From Onchocerca lupi (Eukaryota > Nematoda > Chromadorea > Rhabditida > Onchocercidae), in the NCBI GenBank assembly GCA_028564675.1, contig JAOVVO010000100.1, forward strand, positions 62,001-126,000: 64,000 nucleotides of DNA. Direction: 5' to 3'. Below, in pieces: positions 53,312 through 64,000 of the stretch; positions within the stretch are counted from its first letter, which is position 1, and each line of letters opens with the position of its first letter. The notes under the pieces were generated by a model. That model searched no databases. It was not told the DNA's origin and saw only the letters and a program-made list of their open reading frames with translations. The translations under genes and the position numbers were made by a program.

Positions 53312-54784
53312 GAAATTAAAATTTCGAAGAAAATAAAAGTTTTAAAACATGCATTTCTTTAGGATAGCTCGAAATTTTTTCTGAGCTAGAATCTCGAGAA
53401 TTCTAAGATAAAACATTTACAGAGTGTATTTCAGGAGAATATATCATGTTTAAGTCATCAACGTCAAAGGATAGTTCAAAACTAAAATCACAATATCTGG
53501 TGTATTACTGGTAGATCAATTCATAAAATTAGCAATAGAGCGAGAATGACATTAAGTTCTTCATTGAGTTCCATGAATCTCATTTCTTGGATTCATGCAT
53601 GAATTCATAGTTGATAACTTTGCAGAATACACTGATGCTTATCAAATCTTCTTCATATCTGCATGAACAAGCAGAAGTGAAAATACAAATTCATGATTTC
53701 CTTCTGTAATCTGCCGTGACAAAAAATCACCCAAAAGATTTTCATGGGCAAAAATTTTAGCCAAAAATTGGAACCATTCATTTTTGTCATTTTTTTTTTA
53801 TTTGATTTTCTTCATGCGTAATTTTAATAACATATAAAATTTCATCTTTTACTTTTATATTGAAATTTTCATTCTCTAATTTTTTATAAAGCTAAAATTT
53901 GTAATCAAAGTTGAGATTAATAAATCTTTCCTCAAATTTTTTCAATGTTAATTATATTAATCTGAATACATTAGCCGCATACTACCTTCTTAACTGCGCT
54001 TCTCTGCTTATAGTGAAAAAGACTGAATAGTTGGAACTTATCTTGAAAAGTTCAAGATAAATGATAAATATTATATCGTTTACTCAATGACACGGGAATG
54101 AAATCGAATGAAAAATAGGTAATTTTTTTGGAAAAAGGATCGAAGATTGATGGGAACAGGGAAAGAAATGAAAGAAGAGTGCTTTCTGATAATCTGAATA
54201 TTTTTATTAACTAATGGGATTAAAGCAAGATGAATCATACGAATTAGGAAAATGTCAAGGTGCAAAAAAATAATCTTTCAAGAAATGTTAGCTTTGAACT
54301 AAAATTCTCCAATTTTTGAAGAACTTGATATTTTCTTTAGCAATGTCGCATTTGAAAGTTTCCAACCAAATTTAATATTTATTATTCGAAATGCGATTTG
54401 AATCAAAAGTTACCGCATTTCCCAACATTTTAGTTGCAAAGGAACGTTAATGTCATTTAATCAACTATTTGTAAATTTGGCAGAAAAATATTAATGTGAA
54501 GAATGCGCGCACAATTATGCCATTTCAATGATTGAAATGTCAAATTTTCTCAACACATATCACGCTGAATTTTTCAGTTACAATTTCTCGTTCACTTCCT
54601 TTGCAGAATATTAAAATTGCAGTAATTTTATTCCGGAAGGCTCGTTATTTGATTTCTTCCAATATAAATAATTTTTGAAAAATTTCTAGAAAGATTTATC
54701 ATAATACTGATTTATAAACTTCGGATGAAAATTAAAATCAATCGAAACTAAAGACACACAAGTTGGAAATAAATATTGATAAAA

Positions 54785-55030
54785 TCAACTTTTTCGAGCG
54801 TTCAAAATGATGTTGTGCGAAGCTACATCAATGTTTGGTACCACGAAAATCAAAGCAATGATCGACCGCAGAAATAGAAATGATTCCCAACGCTGAATGA
54901 GAATCCATGTCGTTTTAAATCTCCGAAGTGATTCAGAGAGTGTGATCGATCCTCGTCGATAGCTAAGATGTTTGAGGATATTTGACAGCAAGGATGTGCT
55001 GATACATAAAGCAAAGAGTAGGAATTTTGA
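54785..55030 (-). other. Weak coding-like open frame
   Basis: Open for about 82 codons with a hydrophobic start (KFLLFALCISTSLL) but no ATG before it; the block is less AT-rich than its flanks. A second frame over the same DNA is also open. An open frame of this length is expected by chance several times in a window this AT-rich, so this is only a place to look. Confidence 0.15.
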
Positions 55031-55974
55031 CAAATCGTAAAATTCTCTAATTTACATATGACGGTACGTCATCTCTATGCTTAATTATGTACAATGCTTC
55101 CTCCCATAGACAAGCAGTATTTTGCTAAGCACAGCTTAATACCTGTATTTTATGGCATACTTACGTGAGCTATAACGTGATGGTGAATTTTTCATCCTGC
55201 TTATTACTGGTCAATGCAAATCATTCAGGAGAAATTTCGTTTTTATTTAAGAATAAGAAAATTTTTACTTTGATTCAGAATTTAGAGAACTAAACTAAAA
55301 ATGATTCAAACGAAAAATGTGAAACGCTGTAATTTGAGACTTTTTCAAAAGAAAAAGATCCTCTATAAGATGGTTACATCGAATATTTAACAGAATATTA
55401 GATGCTTCCAGAAGTTCCATTAAGGGAAGATTGTAAGTAAAAATAAGTGCATCTCTCGGTTAGATATAATAAGAAATGAAGCATCTGTTTCTATATCGCA
55501 GAAAAACGAATACTAATTTAAATCAATTTTAATAGGAAAATCGATTTTCACTCAAATTTTTAGATCATAAAGAGGAAGCAATCCATCATCCATCTTCGCG
55601 TGAATGAAAGTTTTTGTATTTCAAAGATTTAAGCATTTGCAGAGGTAAATAAAAAACTGATACGAAATGAGGACAGAACAATACGACAACTTTTCTGTTC
55701 GGCTCAATTCAATGATAACTCCAATATGAAATTTTGTTTTCGAGAACCATTCATACATTTGATTTCGCTTCGGGATCTTCAGAGAATCTTCTGAAGGAAT
55801 GAAGATCAAACAATGAGACGAAGTCAAACGAATGAACAAAAATTAATATTTTGCCGATTTTGAGTTCCAAAAAATACAAGAGCCTTCAGATCATCACCGC
55901 TTACACTTAAGAATCTGACTTACACGGTAGAAAGGATAAAATCATTTTCATGAAGGCTTTTCTAACGCATCACT

Positions 55975-56199
55975 GTGAATGATGCTCGGAAGAAAAATCA
56001 GGTAACTGCGCGAGTAAATTTTGCATTCCTTGCTTGGCTTGGGGGACAGGAAGTAAGAGAACCTTACATTACCTTAAGTAGGCTTTCTACTCTCTACTAT
56101 TTCCCACACTTTGTAGTAATTTTACCACTATTTAGTAAATACGAGAAGCAACGAGAGCTGCCAAAAGCAGTAAGTGATTCTGTGCTGGAGATGAAATAA
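55975..56199 (+). pseudogene. petB: Bacterial cytochrome b (petB) C-terminal fragment, Wolbachia-like
   Basis: A 74-codon open frame whose second half reads like the C terminus of alphaproteobacterial cytochrome b, the haem subunit of the bc1 complex: FLAWLGGQEVREPYITLSRL, then STLYYF and ILPLFSKYEK, a final helix and charged tail. It ends TAA. The first 15 or so residues look degraded or are not bacterial, so the true left junction is probably near 55,990-56,010. The rest of the gene (eight-helix core, haem ligands) is absent, so it cannot work. The stop overlaps the start of a petC-like frame, as in a bacterial operon, which is foreign to this nematode DNA. I infer an old nuclear insertion from a Wolbachia-like endosymbiont. 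Confidence 0.72.
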
Positions 56200-56340
56200 T
56201 GCTAGTGAAAAATATATTTGCTGTGTTTTGTGCATTGTTTCTTGTTAATCTTGTAAATGCAGAAGAAGGAAGGATATGACAAATTTAAGCTGTTCGCTAA
56301 AAAAACAGCAAGCAAATGGAATATCTTACGACACTCCTAG
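56199..56340 (+). pseudogene. petC: Bacterial cytochrome c1 (petC) 5' fragment, frameshifted
   Basis: The ATG overlaps the upstream TAA by one base (TAATG). It opens a signal peptide of bacterial type (MLVKNIFAVFCALFLVN, then LVNAEE), as expected for cytochrome c1, which follows petB in the bc1 operon. The frame closes at a TGA at 56277-56279. Another frame is open from about 56269 to a TAG at 56338-56340, but its Lys-rich peptide (YDKFKLFAKKTASKW) does not look like cytochrome c1, so it may be a second joined fragment. No CXXCH haem site is present. Assignment to petC rests mainly on position and signal peptide. Confidence 0.55.
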
Positions 56341-57235
56341 GATAACCTTTAATTTCTCTTCGCCAGATTTATTTTCCTTTTAATACCAATTTTTCTGAAA
56401 ACCTAATTCCCTCTACAATGTACCCAGTTCTTCAATAATTTTTTAAAGTTATTAATTTTCGAACTAAACCAGAGAAATCTTTGAATTTATGGGCTCCGCC
56501 AAGGCAAAGTGGGCACTCGGTATGCAGTAGAATCTACGGTTTTTGACTGAATACAGCATTCCAGTCTTTTCCTTATTCCGAAAAGATCGATATTATTATT
56601 CTCCAACATTACTATACATTCAAAAAAATGATGTCAGCAAAATAATTTATATAATTAACATATGCAATCATTTTATCATTACAAACACAAAGCGTTACAA
56701 TTCCAACACTTTATATGCAATATTTTACAAAGTAAATATTTATTAAAAAAAAAAAATCAATATGCAAAATACAAAATATGATTCAAAGAGAAAAAGAACT
56801 TCGTAGCCGAACTGATTCATAATATACCTTTCTTTGTACCTTCATACTTTTATAAAGTACCTCACTACAAAATAACTTTTATTTCGCAAGTTAGAAATAA
56901 TCCTTTAATTCATGCCAAATAAGCAGCACTGTGATCTATAGATCTTTTTTCAAAAAGTATATTGTGAAAGGTAGAGCTGTTAATGGTTTATTCAAAATTA
57001 TATCAATTCTGAACCAGAGTTGAAGAAAGGATGAAGAGCTTCATCCTACGCTGTAATAAGGCGAGAGATGACAATTTCATTCAAATATCCAGCTCATTTA
57101 CTTTCGTGCCCATGTCTCTTCATCTTTCAAATGCTAGATATCAATAGAAACAACAGTAAGTACGCATGTAAACAGCAAGTAAGTTTCGTGAAAAGAAACT
57201 ACAAAAAATATGATACTAAGCAACAAACTGATTAT
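56341..57235. other. Region between the bacterial remnant and daf-19
   Basis: Mostly AT-rich, except for a GC-rich patch at 56,488-56,530 (GGGCTCCGCCAAGGCAAAGT and on) that stands out from its flanks and may belong to the same foreign insertion. It should also contain the daf-19 3' UTR. Confidence 0.45.
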
Positions 57236-60200
57236 TTATATGAGATTCAAATTTTTCCTTTCTCCTTCGTCGAGATCATTCTTCACATCTTCTAATGTCA
57301 TTTCTGGAAAAGAGTTATTTGAAACAATCAATTTGCACAATAATTACTGTCACCATTAAATCTCCTTTTCAACGAATAACTCCCTCCGATCTCAGGATAA
57401 TTAATTAATTTCTGGAGGATTCGGTTTTTCTTTTTTTATTGAGAAAATTTTGCATTCAAAAAAACTTACCACTACTTTGGACAATTTGTTCCAAAGTATC
57501 CATATGCGGTGTAGTAGTCGACCCTATACCAACGTAATGTATAGTCTGAGTCTGACCGGATCTTTCATCCATATAAACAATATTCACACCAGGTTGACCT
57601 TCCAAAGAACTAAAAAAATGTGAACTATTATTGGTTGGAAGCAGATCATTTGCTGCTACGACCGATTGCGATGCAAGAATTCCAGCTTCTTCTGCTCCAA
57701 CAATAGTATTCGTCGTTTCATTGAGTGTAATATTTTCCATTACCTAAAACAGACAAGAAATCGAAATGAATTATAAGTTGAAAAAAAAAAAAAATAGAAT
57801 CACTGAAATGATTAAACATGTTCTACTTCAAATTTCCTAAGTTATTTAAAATTACGACATTTATTTTTTCACTTACCGACCATTAAAAATTAATGTTTTG
57901 ACAGAAAAAATACTGAAGTCGCAATAAAGAGAAAGTGAGATTTTCATTACCCAATACAAATGAAAGTAACAAAAGGGATTTTGCTATATTATCATTGCAG
58001 TTCTTTTTTTTTTCTTAGTACTTACACTCAAACGAATAACTAGAGGATATAATACATAACATAATATATAGCAAGAATATGAATTATTTAAAAAGATGAA
58101 AATCTTTTCTATTTCAAACCTGTGTCATTACGTAAATAACTGGCTTGTTACAAGCTTTGGCAAGTCGTAATTCCACCAAATACAACAAATATTCATCGAA
58201 AAGTAAACGAATGAGATGGAAAGAGCCAAAGGACTGAGCGGAGCGAAGTGTAAGATCTCGTATTATCATGGAGCTAAAAACATTATAATACAAAAAAATT
58301 TGTCGCTTTATACATTTTAACATGAATAAAATCAATATAAGTCATAAAGCCAATGTATTAATTATAAACTATTTGAGTCCAACCGGACAATTGACTTACC
58401 TATAAAAAGACCAATTCTTCAAAAACTGCTTTGAAACATCCGCCAAAACACCGTAGGGTTTGTTATGGTATTTTGCTAGCACCTGAAACTCAAACTACTG
58501 ATATAATAAAACAATTAGAAATTATTTGGGAACAGCCTAAATGCTCGATATACTAATATTTCATCGTTGATACGAAATTTCATAGTTTATTATCACTAAC
58601 CTGATCAACGACAGCTTCCATCCATTCAGCCCACTGCTCTAAGCTTTTTTGTTTCTGCAGATTTTCTCGAAAATCGGATTGGAGATTAGATACTAGTACT
58701 GAATCACAATCACAAATCCATCTAAAAATTTATAAAATTATTGGTAAATATCAAAATCTCATACATGCCATATTTGAACTAACTTGGCCTCAAAATTATT
58801 TTATAGCAGATTATATCTAATGTCATCGACAGTGCATGATATTGTATTCTAATAACATTCTTTTCAGCTTCCCAGATATCATCTCGAGTGAACTTTAAAA
58901 GAGCGATTTTTTTTTGAAACCAGCATCAATTGAGGCTAGATATAGAAGCGAATTTCCAATACAAAAAAAGAGTTCAGAAAATGAGTAGTACCCAGCTTGA
59001 TCCTGAACACTGGCAATATCAACACGATTGAAATCTTGAAGCATTTGATGGATTTGATCCGGTTTCTGAAGGACACTACGTGCAGCAGATGCTAGATGGT
59101 TCAGGGAAGTATATCGCCTTAATGTTTGCGCCAGTGTACGTACAGCGACAAGTTTCTTCTTCTGAATAACATCTGGAGCCCCTTGCATTGCTTTCTTTAA
59201 TTGCATTTCCAATGATTTCGCAAAATTACGAATTTGTAAAGTTAATCCTCCTAAAAATTATTTTATTAGAAGTCATTAAAACGCATTTAAATCGAAAAAA
59301 ACTTCAATTTTTTTTTCACTCCTTAATATATCCTAGATATTTTAACAGCTCATTCCGATGAATCTGCACTAAAATTAAAACAATCGCATAAGTTTCACGA
59401 TTATTCCATTTTTTATTCCCTTAGAAAAAGAGATCCATAAAAACTAAAACAAAAACTAAAAAGCGACGTTCTTGAGAATAAGTCAAAAACCATTCGAAAG
59501 TCATAAAAATTAACCTGATATGTTAAAGCTCAATACATTAGGAATCAAAACTTCCACAACCACTTGATAAAATGAGAAATCCATATTTTGGACAAATGCC
59601 TGCATTTGAGGCACTGTACACAGACGAAATAGTTGAATTTGACTGAGGCCTTTCAATGTTTTACTGAATGAATTTAAAAAACACAATTAATTTAGGCATC
59701 GAACATTAATAAGAATGAAATGAGAAGTATTTATTATTTATTTTATGCTATTTTTAATGGATCACTTGAATATTTCAAAAAATCCGAATATGTATCATTT
59801 TGTATCATTCTAAATTATGTATCATTTTGAGGAATTTTAACATACTCATTGCTAAGATTACTAGCGCAATCTTCATCTTCCATATCTTCCTGATCATTTT
59901 CTGGTTGCCAAAAAGTTATCCAACATTCTTCTACCATATCAAAATGCAATTGTTTTACACATTCCAAAACTTCCTGGAAAATAGTAAAAATTATGTTCGA
60001 ATAAAAAATCATTTAAGCAACCTACTTTTCATCCACCACCTCGACTTTACTTTATTTTCTTTAGTGATGACTTCATTGAAAATTATTGTTATTTAAAACA
60101 AGAAAAAGAAAAACTTTCCTATATGTTAGAATCTACTGAAATATCAAGAGAGACATTCATGAAAAAATAAATAATTTCAGAATTTTCAAGTGAAACTATG

Positions 60201-63200
60201 ACGATTTTTTAACTTACAGCGCAGTTTGTTGTATAACTTTCGATAAAACGCACTGCATGTTGTAAAGTTAACCCCAATGGTTGCAAATAACTTTCCAAGT
60301 TTTGCATATCGGGTATTTCAATATGTGGCACTTCACCGTCTCCGAGAACTGCTCTGTCCATGTCTAAAAAAATAGCATAAATACTTTCTATAAATTTTTA
60401 TTAGATCTTTTTACTAAAAATGAGTGCCGCTTCAAGTAAATGTTATCTACTTGAACTAAAAGTTCAAGAACAAAAATCAGAAAGCCTCAAGACGAAAAAA
60501 ATATTTTTTTAAAAGTTCTTCTCTCCACCTCATACATCATTTTTTCGAGAGAGTAGTTCTGAAGCAAAAAAATATGAAGAGACCTGTGCAGTTATCACCT
60601 ATCGAAGAAGAATTAGAATTCTGATTTCGATATGTACTGAAAGTGCCATGATTCGATGACGTACTGTGTTCATAGGTGGATGGTGGACTCCTAAAAATAA
60701 AAATAGAACTTCCCGGAATCAAGCCAATAGTATAAGAAAAATATTTCATATCATACTTATAATAAAATCAGTCATCAATATGTGACTTACGATCTGGAAT
60801 TTCTGGATTGATTAAGCGTTGTATCCCTTTCCATCGCGGTAGAATTGGTTCGTCGAGTAATTAATGAATTGGACCCAAAAGTTGAACGACGAGATGAGCT
60901 AAAAATGAAATAGAAATGTGATATGGAAGGAGGCAATCGATTTTAAAAGATTATTTAAAAAATCAATGAAAATTTTAAGAACTAAACGAAATTTCGATGC
61001 TTTCTGCTTTCAAAATATTGCAATTTAATGAAATTTCTATTTGATTCAAGTTTATTTATTCTATACTTTTCGTTTTATCTTTTTCTATATATTTTTGTCC
61101 TGAAAATCCAACTAACTTTCAGGTAATCTGGAAAAAAAATTTTTTTTGCAAATAACTGATTTCCTATAACTGCCAAGTAACTTCCTACTAATCCTTGTAT
61201 TTCTAAAATTCTTTAAAATCGGAATTTTCAAAACTTTGTAGAATTTTTCGTTTCTTCAATTTCGCGATAAATTCATAAAGAAAATTTAAGCAACAAAATT
61301 TTTTTACCTACCCTCTTGATGCTAACTGATTTAGAGACTGCGCTGAGATTTGATTGTAATCCTCACCCAACGCCATCGCAGCACCAGTACCTCGATTCAG
61401 AGGAGAATCAGGCTTAATCCGAATCCCGTAATAGTGGTATTTGGAGTTACCCCGTGTGCCAAGTCGACGCGTGCGTAAGCCGTGAAATACTGACCGGATA
61501 AGCTTACCGAATGAAGCTGCATTTACCGGTTCGAGCTTATTTTCATTGCAATGTCTAAAACAATAATTTTAAATTTGCTCGTTATCGTCCAGTTGAGAAA
61601 TGATTACAGTAAACCTTCATGAAATCCAAATTATTCTAACTGATAAGAAAACATAAAATTAAAACTTTATCATTTGACAGTAGTGAAGCAATATTCATAT
61701 GAAGGAATAATTTTTAAAAGAATTCCGTCCATATCCTGAGAATCGATCCTGTCTGTTTTAAATTTGTCTAAACTGCGTGATACTGATTATAAAGAAATTA
61801 CTATTGCATTACGATAAAAGATATTTTATTCTCCGGAACAATATTGGAGAAAATCCATGTATTAATAAACTGCCCTAACTAAATTCTTGTCCAACTTCAA
61901 ATAAGTCTGGCAACTTCATCCCATATGGAGAAAACAGCATTTTATGCATACAGGATTTTTTGTTCTAAAAACCTTTCGATATTGACATCAAAATTTTAAT
62001 ATCATGCATCTGGTTGCAACAGTACTCAGAAAATGTAAACTTAGACAATTATGAACTGATTAATGCAATATTTCTATCACATACTACTTGAATCCTAAAT
62101 TATTAAACTCAAAAGTCTTACTTGATATAATGAGTGTAAAGTGTACAACGCGGAAGAGAAGTACCATCAGCTGGTTCATAATTATTAATTAACCACTGAA
62201 TCTGCAAAAAAAGAAAAAAAAACTAATATCAAATGCAAGAATTATGGAAAAGTGATTCGAGATTTAAATATTAAACATCTGAATATTTTTCACAACTTAT
62301 ATAATCAGTGGAAATTAACATATTATCTTTCTATTTCTGAAGAAAGAAATAAGTTTAATTTCAGTTAAATAAGTGATAACAATATTATCCCAACAATTAC
62401 TCTAGAAGTGAGATAAACAGATAATTTTTAAATGAAAGCAACTGCATAGAATTTCATTTCTCATTCTTCTTATATATTGAAAATTTGAATTCTCTAATTC
62501 TTGAATAATCTTTTTTTGATTTGTCTTTTTATTTGCCTTTATTGCTCCAAATGATTTGCTTCCAGAGCAGGCAATAGATAATTTGGATCAATCCGAGTTA
62601 AATTCAAAAGAATCAGAAGAAAATATATCCTTCATGTGTTTTTTTTTCGACCCAAAATTATTGTTCTTATTTACAGCCATATACAAATGTGAGTTGCTCT
62701 TCGATTCTATCCAATAATTTCATCGCTTGCTTTGCTCTCACATTAGAAACGCCCTCTGTCCGCTCAACTATTGGCTGTCTTGAAAGTCAGCTAATTATTT
62801 AAATAGTTCACTTGAAAGTACGGTAGCTTATTTCAACAATCTTTATAACTTCATTCCTTTTTCCCCGCATCCCTAATTAACGATTACCTTCTATTATCGT
62901 TCTCTCTAATCATCCTTCCATTCATTACATCAAGCTTTCTTCACTTCTCCAAATCTTCATAATATTGCATGTTACAGAGTCATTAATGTAATTGCTACTT
63001 TCCCGACTAAATCATTCTCTCATTTGCTCATTAATCACCACCACTACTATACTGATTTCTCATAGGTTTATTCACCTTTCATAAGCTAAAAATCCTCGTT
63101 TAGAAATTAAAAATCCAATATACAGACAGATATCCTGTATAATATTGTACATCCTCTTCTACACCCATATATTTCACCAAATTTCTCATTTGAAGGACGA

Positions 63201-63826
63201 TCAGCCAAATTTGAATAAATGATTATACAGGCAAAATTTCTGTAATATAATTTCTTAGCTTCGACACACTTCTTCATTAGCCTAATTTTAATTTTAAATT
63301 AACATTCACAATGCTAAATCACTTCCAAAGAAACCTTATATCTCCCAAAATATCATTGAATGATCAAGATCACTGAATAATCAAAATTATGAGTCGGTAA
63401 AACTTTTGTCAGAGAAGAAAGATATGAAGTTAAAAGAAACAGTACAATAAAAAGAAAAAAAAGAGAAATGTATCAATCACTAATGAAAATATGAATTTAT
63501 AAAAATGTTCCTGAACTTTTTTTTAACTTCGGTCAGAGTTAGATGCTAGTGACGAAGATCAAAATAGTATTGAAGTCATATTAATCATACATAAACAGTT
63601 TTTAAATCGATCTTCAGGCTAAGCAATACAAACATACTTCATTTAAAAATCAAACCATATAACAAACTATATAAACTGTAATTATCATCTTAATAAAACT
63701 TACAGTAGCAGGTGAAGCGCGTGTTGTATTACCCAACTGAGTTCCAACATCCTCCTCTACAGATCCTGGTGAATCCTGCTGCTGAATAACATATGTTTGC
63801 TGTGTTGGTGAATGTATCGGTTGGTA
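57236..63826 (-). CDS. daf-19: RFX-family transcription factor (DAF-19), 5' end outside window
   Basis: Winged-helix RFX factor that in nematodes binds X-box promoters of ciliary genes in sensory neurons. Exons seen, in gene order: 63704-63826, 62122-62201, 61312-61554, 60791-60898, 60584-60690, 60218-60363, 59846-59973, 59515-59663, 58992-59250, 58601-58721, 58400-58482, 58120-58273, 57470-57743, 57236-57303. They join in phase to 680 residues plus stop. The first exon seen encodes a Gln-, Ser- and Pro-rich stretch. The DNA-binding domain occupies residues 42-115, with NAASFGKLIRSVF and the near-invariant RRLGTRGNSKYHYYGIR. Two Ser/Thr-rich exons follow, then the conserved RFX central and dimerisation region, including GDGEVPHIEIPD, QDQAGWICDCDS and WSFYSSMIIRDLTLRS. 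The last two exons give a variable tail. No start codon is visible, and long isoforms of the family have further 5' exons, so the gene runs off the right edge. A possible 15-nt microexon at 63980-63994 is too short to claim. Confidence 0.93.
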
Positions 63827-64000
63827 CTTAAAAAAGGAAAATAATGACAATAATCTAAAGTGAAGTAGCTAAAAAAATCTTTTGTAACTCTTTAGGATTT
63901 TGATTATTCATCATATTAAAGTTATGTTAAAGGATGAAATAGAGGGAAAAGAAATGAAACAAAATAAAATAAAAATTACTTCTAACAGATTTCCCTATAG

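Larger units (their letters stand above)
50236..55974. other. Intergenic AT-rich region
   Basis: Holds the 69-bp tandem duplication and a weak coding-like frame near 54.9 kb. Two overlapping plus-strand frames at 51.2-51.5 kb are chance-length. Otherwise nothing recognisable. Confidence 0.55.

Noticed and set aside
1..64000. tRNA, rRNA, CRISPR array, transposase or retrotransposon genes
   Set aside because: I looked for tRNA T-arm patterns, regularly spaced repeats and transposase or reverse-transcriptase motifs and saw none that held up. A scan with tRNAscan-SE and RepeatMasker would settle this.

Overview
The window reads as nuclear DNA of a nematode, most likely a filarial (onchocercid) worm. 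It is strongly A+T rich, with small exons of 70-280 nt, AT-rich introns ending in TTTCAG-like acceptors, and several acceptors lying at or within a few bases of a start codon, as expected for spliced-leader trans-splicing. The recognisable proteins resemble their Caenorhabditis counterparts in wording and spacing. The species cannot be named from the sequence. A degraded bacterial cytochrome b / cytochrome c1 junction between genes points to past transfer from a Wolbachia-like endosymbiont, which fits a filarial lineage.

Layout. Positions 1-24,547 hold no gene I can name: AT-rich DNA with short tandem duplications, microsatellites, two adjacent hairpins (16.5 kb) and a few weak coding-like islands (11.3-11.6, 13.4-13.9 and 17.6-17.9 kb). 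From 24,548 to 31,920 (minus) lies a complete 13-exon mucolipin/TRPML channel gene (cup-5). The gap 31,921-37,503 contains a mixed-frame coding-like island near 34.5 kb. From 37,504 to 43,889 (minus) lies a complete 13-exon pink-1 (PINK1 mitochondrial kinase) gene with two consecutive introns that appear to be GC-AG. A two-exon gene for an 89-residue secreted, dibasic-processed, neuropeptide-like protein lies at 47,703-50,221 (minus). The bacterial petB-petC remnant is at 55,975-56,340 (plus). From 57,236 to beyond the right edge (minus) lies an RFX transcription factor (daf-19) with its DNA-binding domain and C terminus; its 5' end is outside the window.

All four supported genes are on the minus strand. 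They are not an operon: spacings are several kilobases and the functions differ (lysosomal cation channel, mitochondrial quality control, peptide signalling, control of ciliary genes). cup-5 and pink-1 both act in organelle quality control, but nothing in the sequence shows a regulatory link. Exon boundaries were worked out by hand from splice sites, unbroken reading phase and remembered family similarity; no alignment was run.
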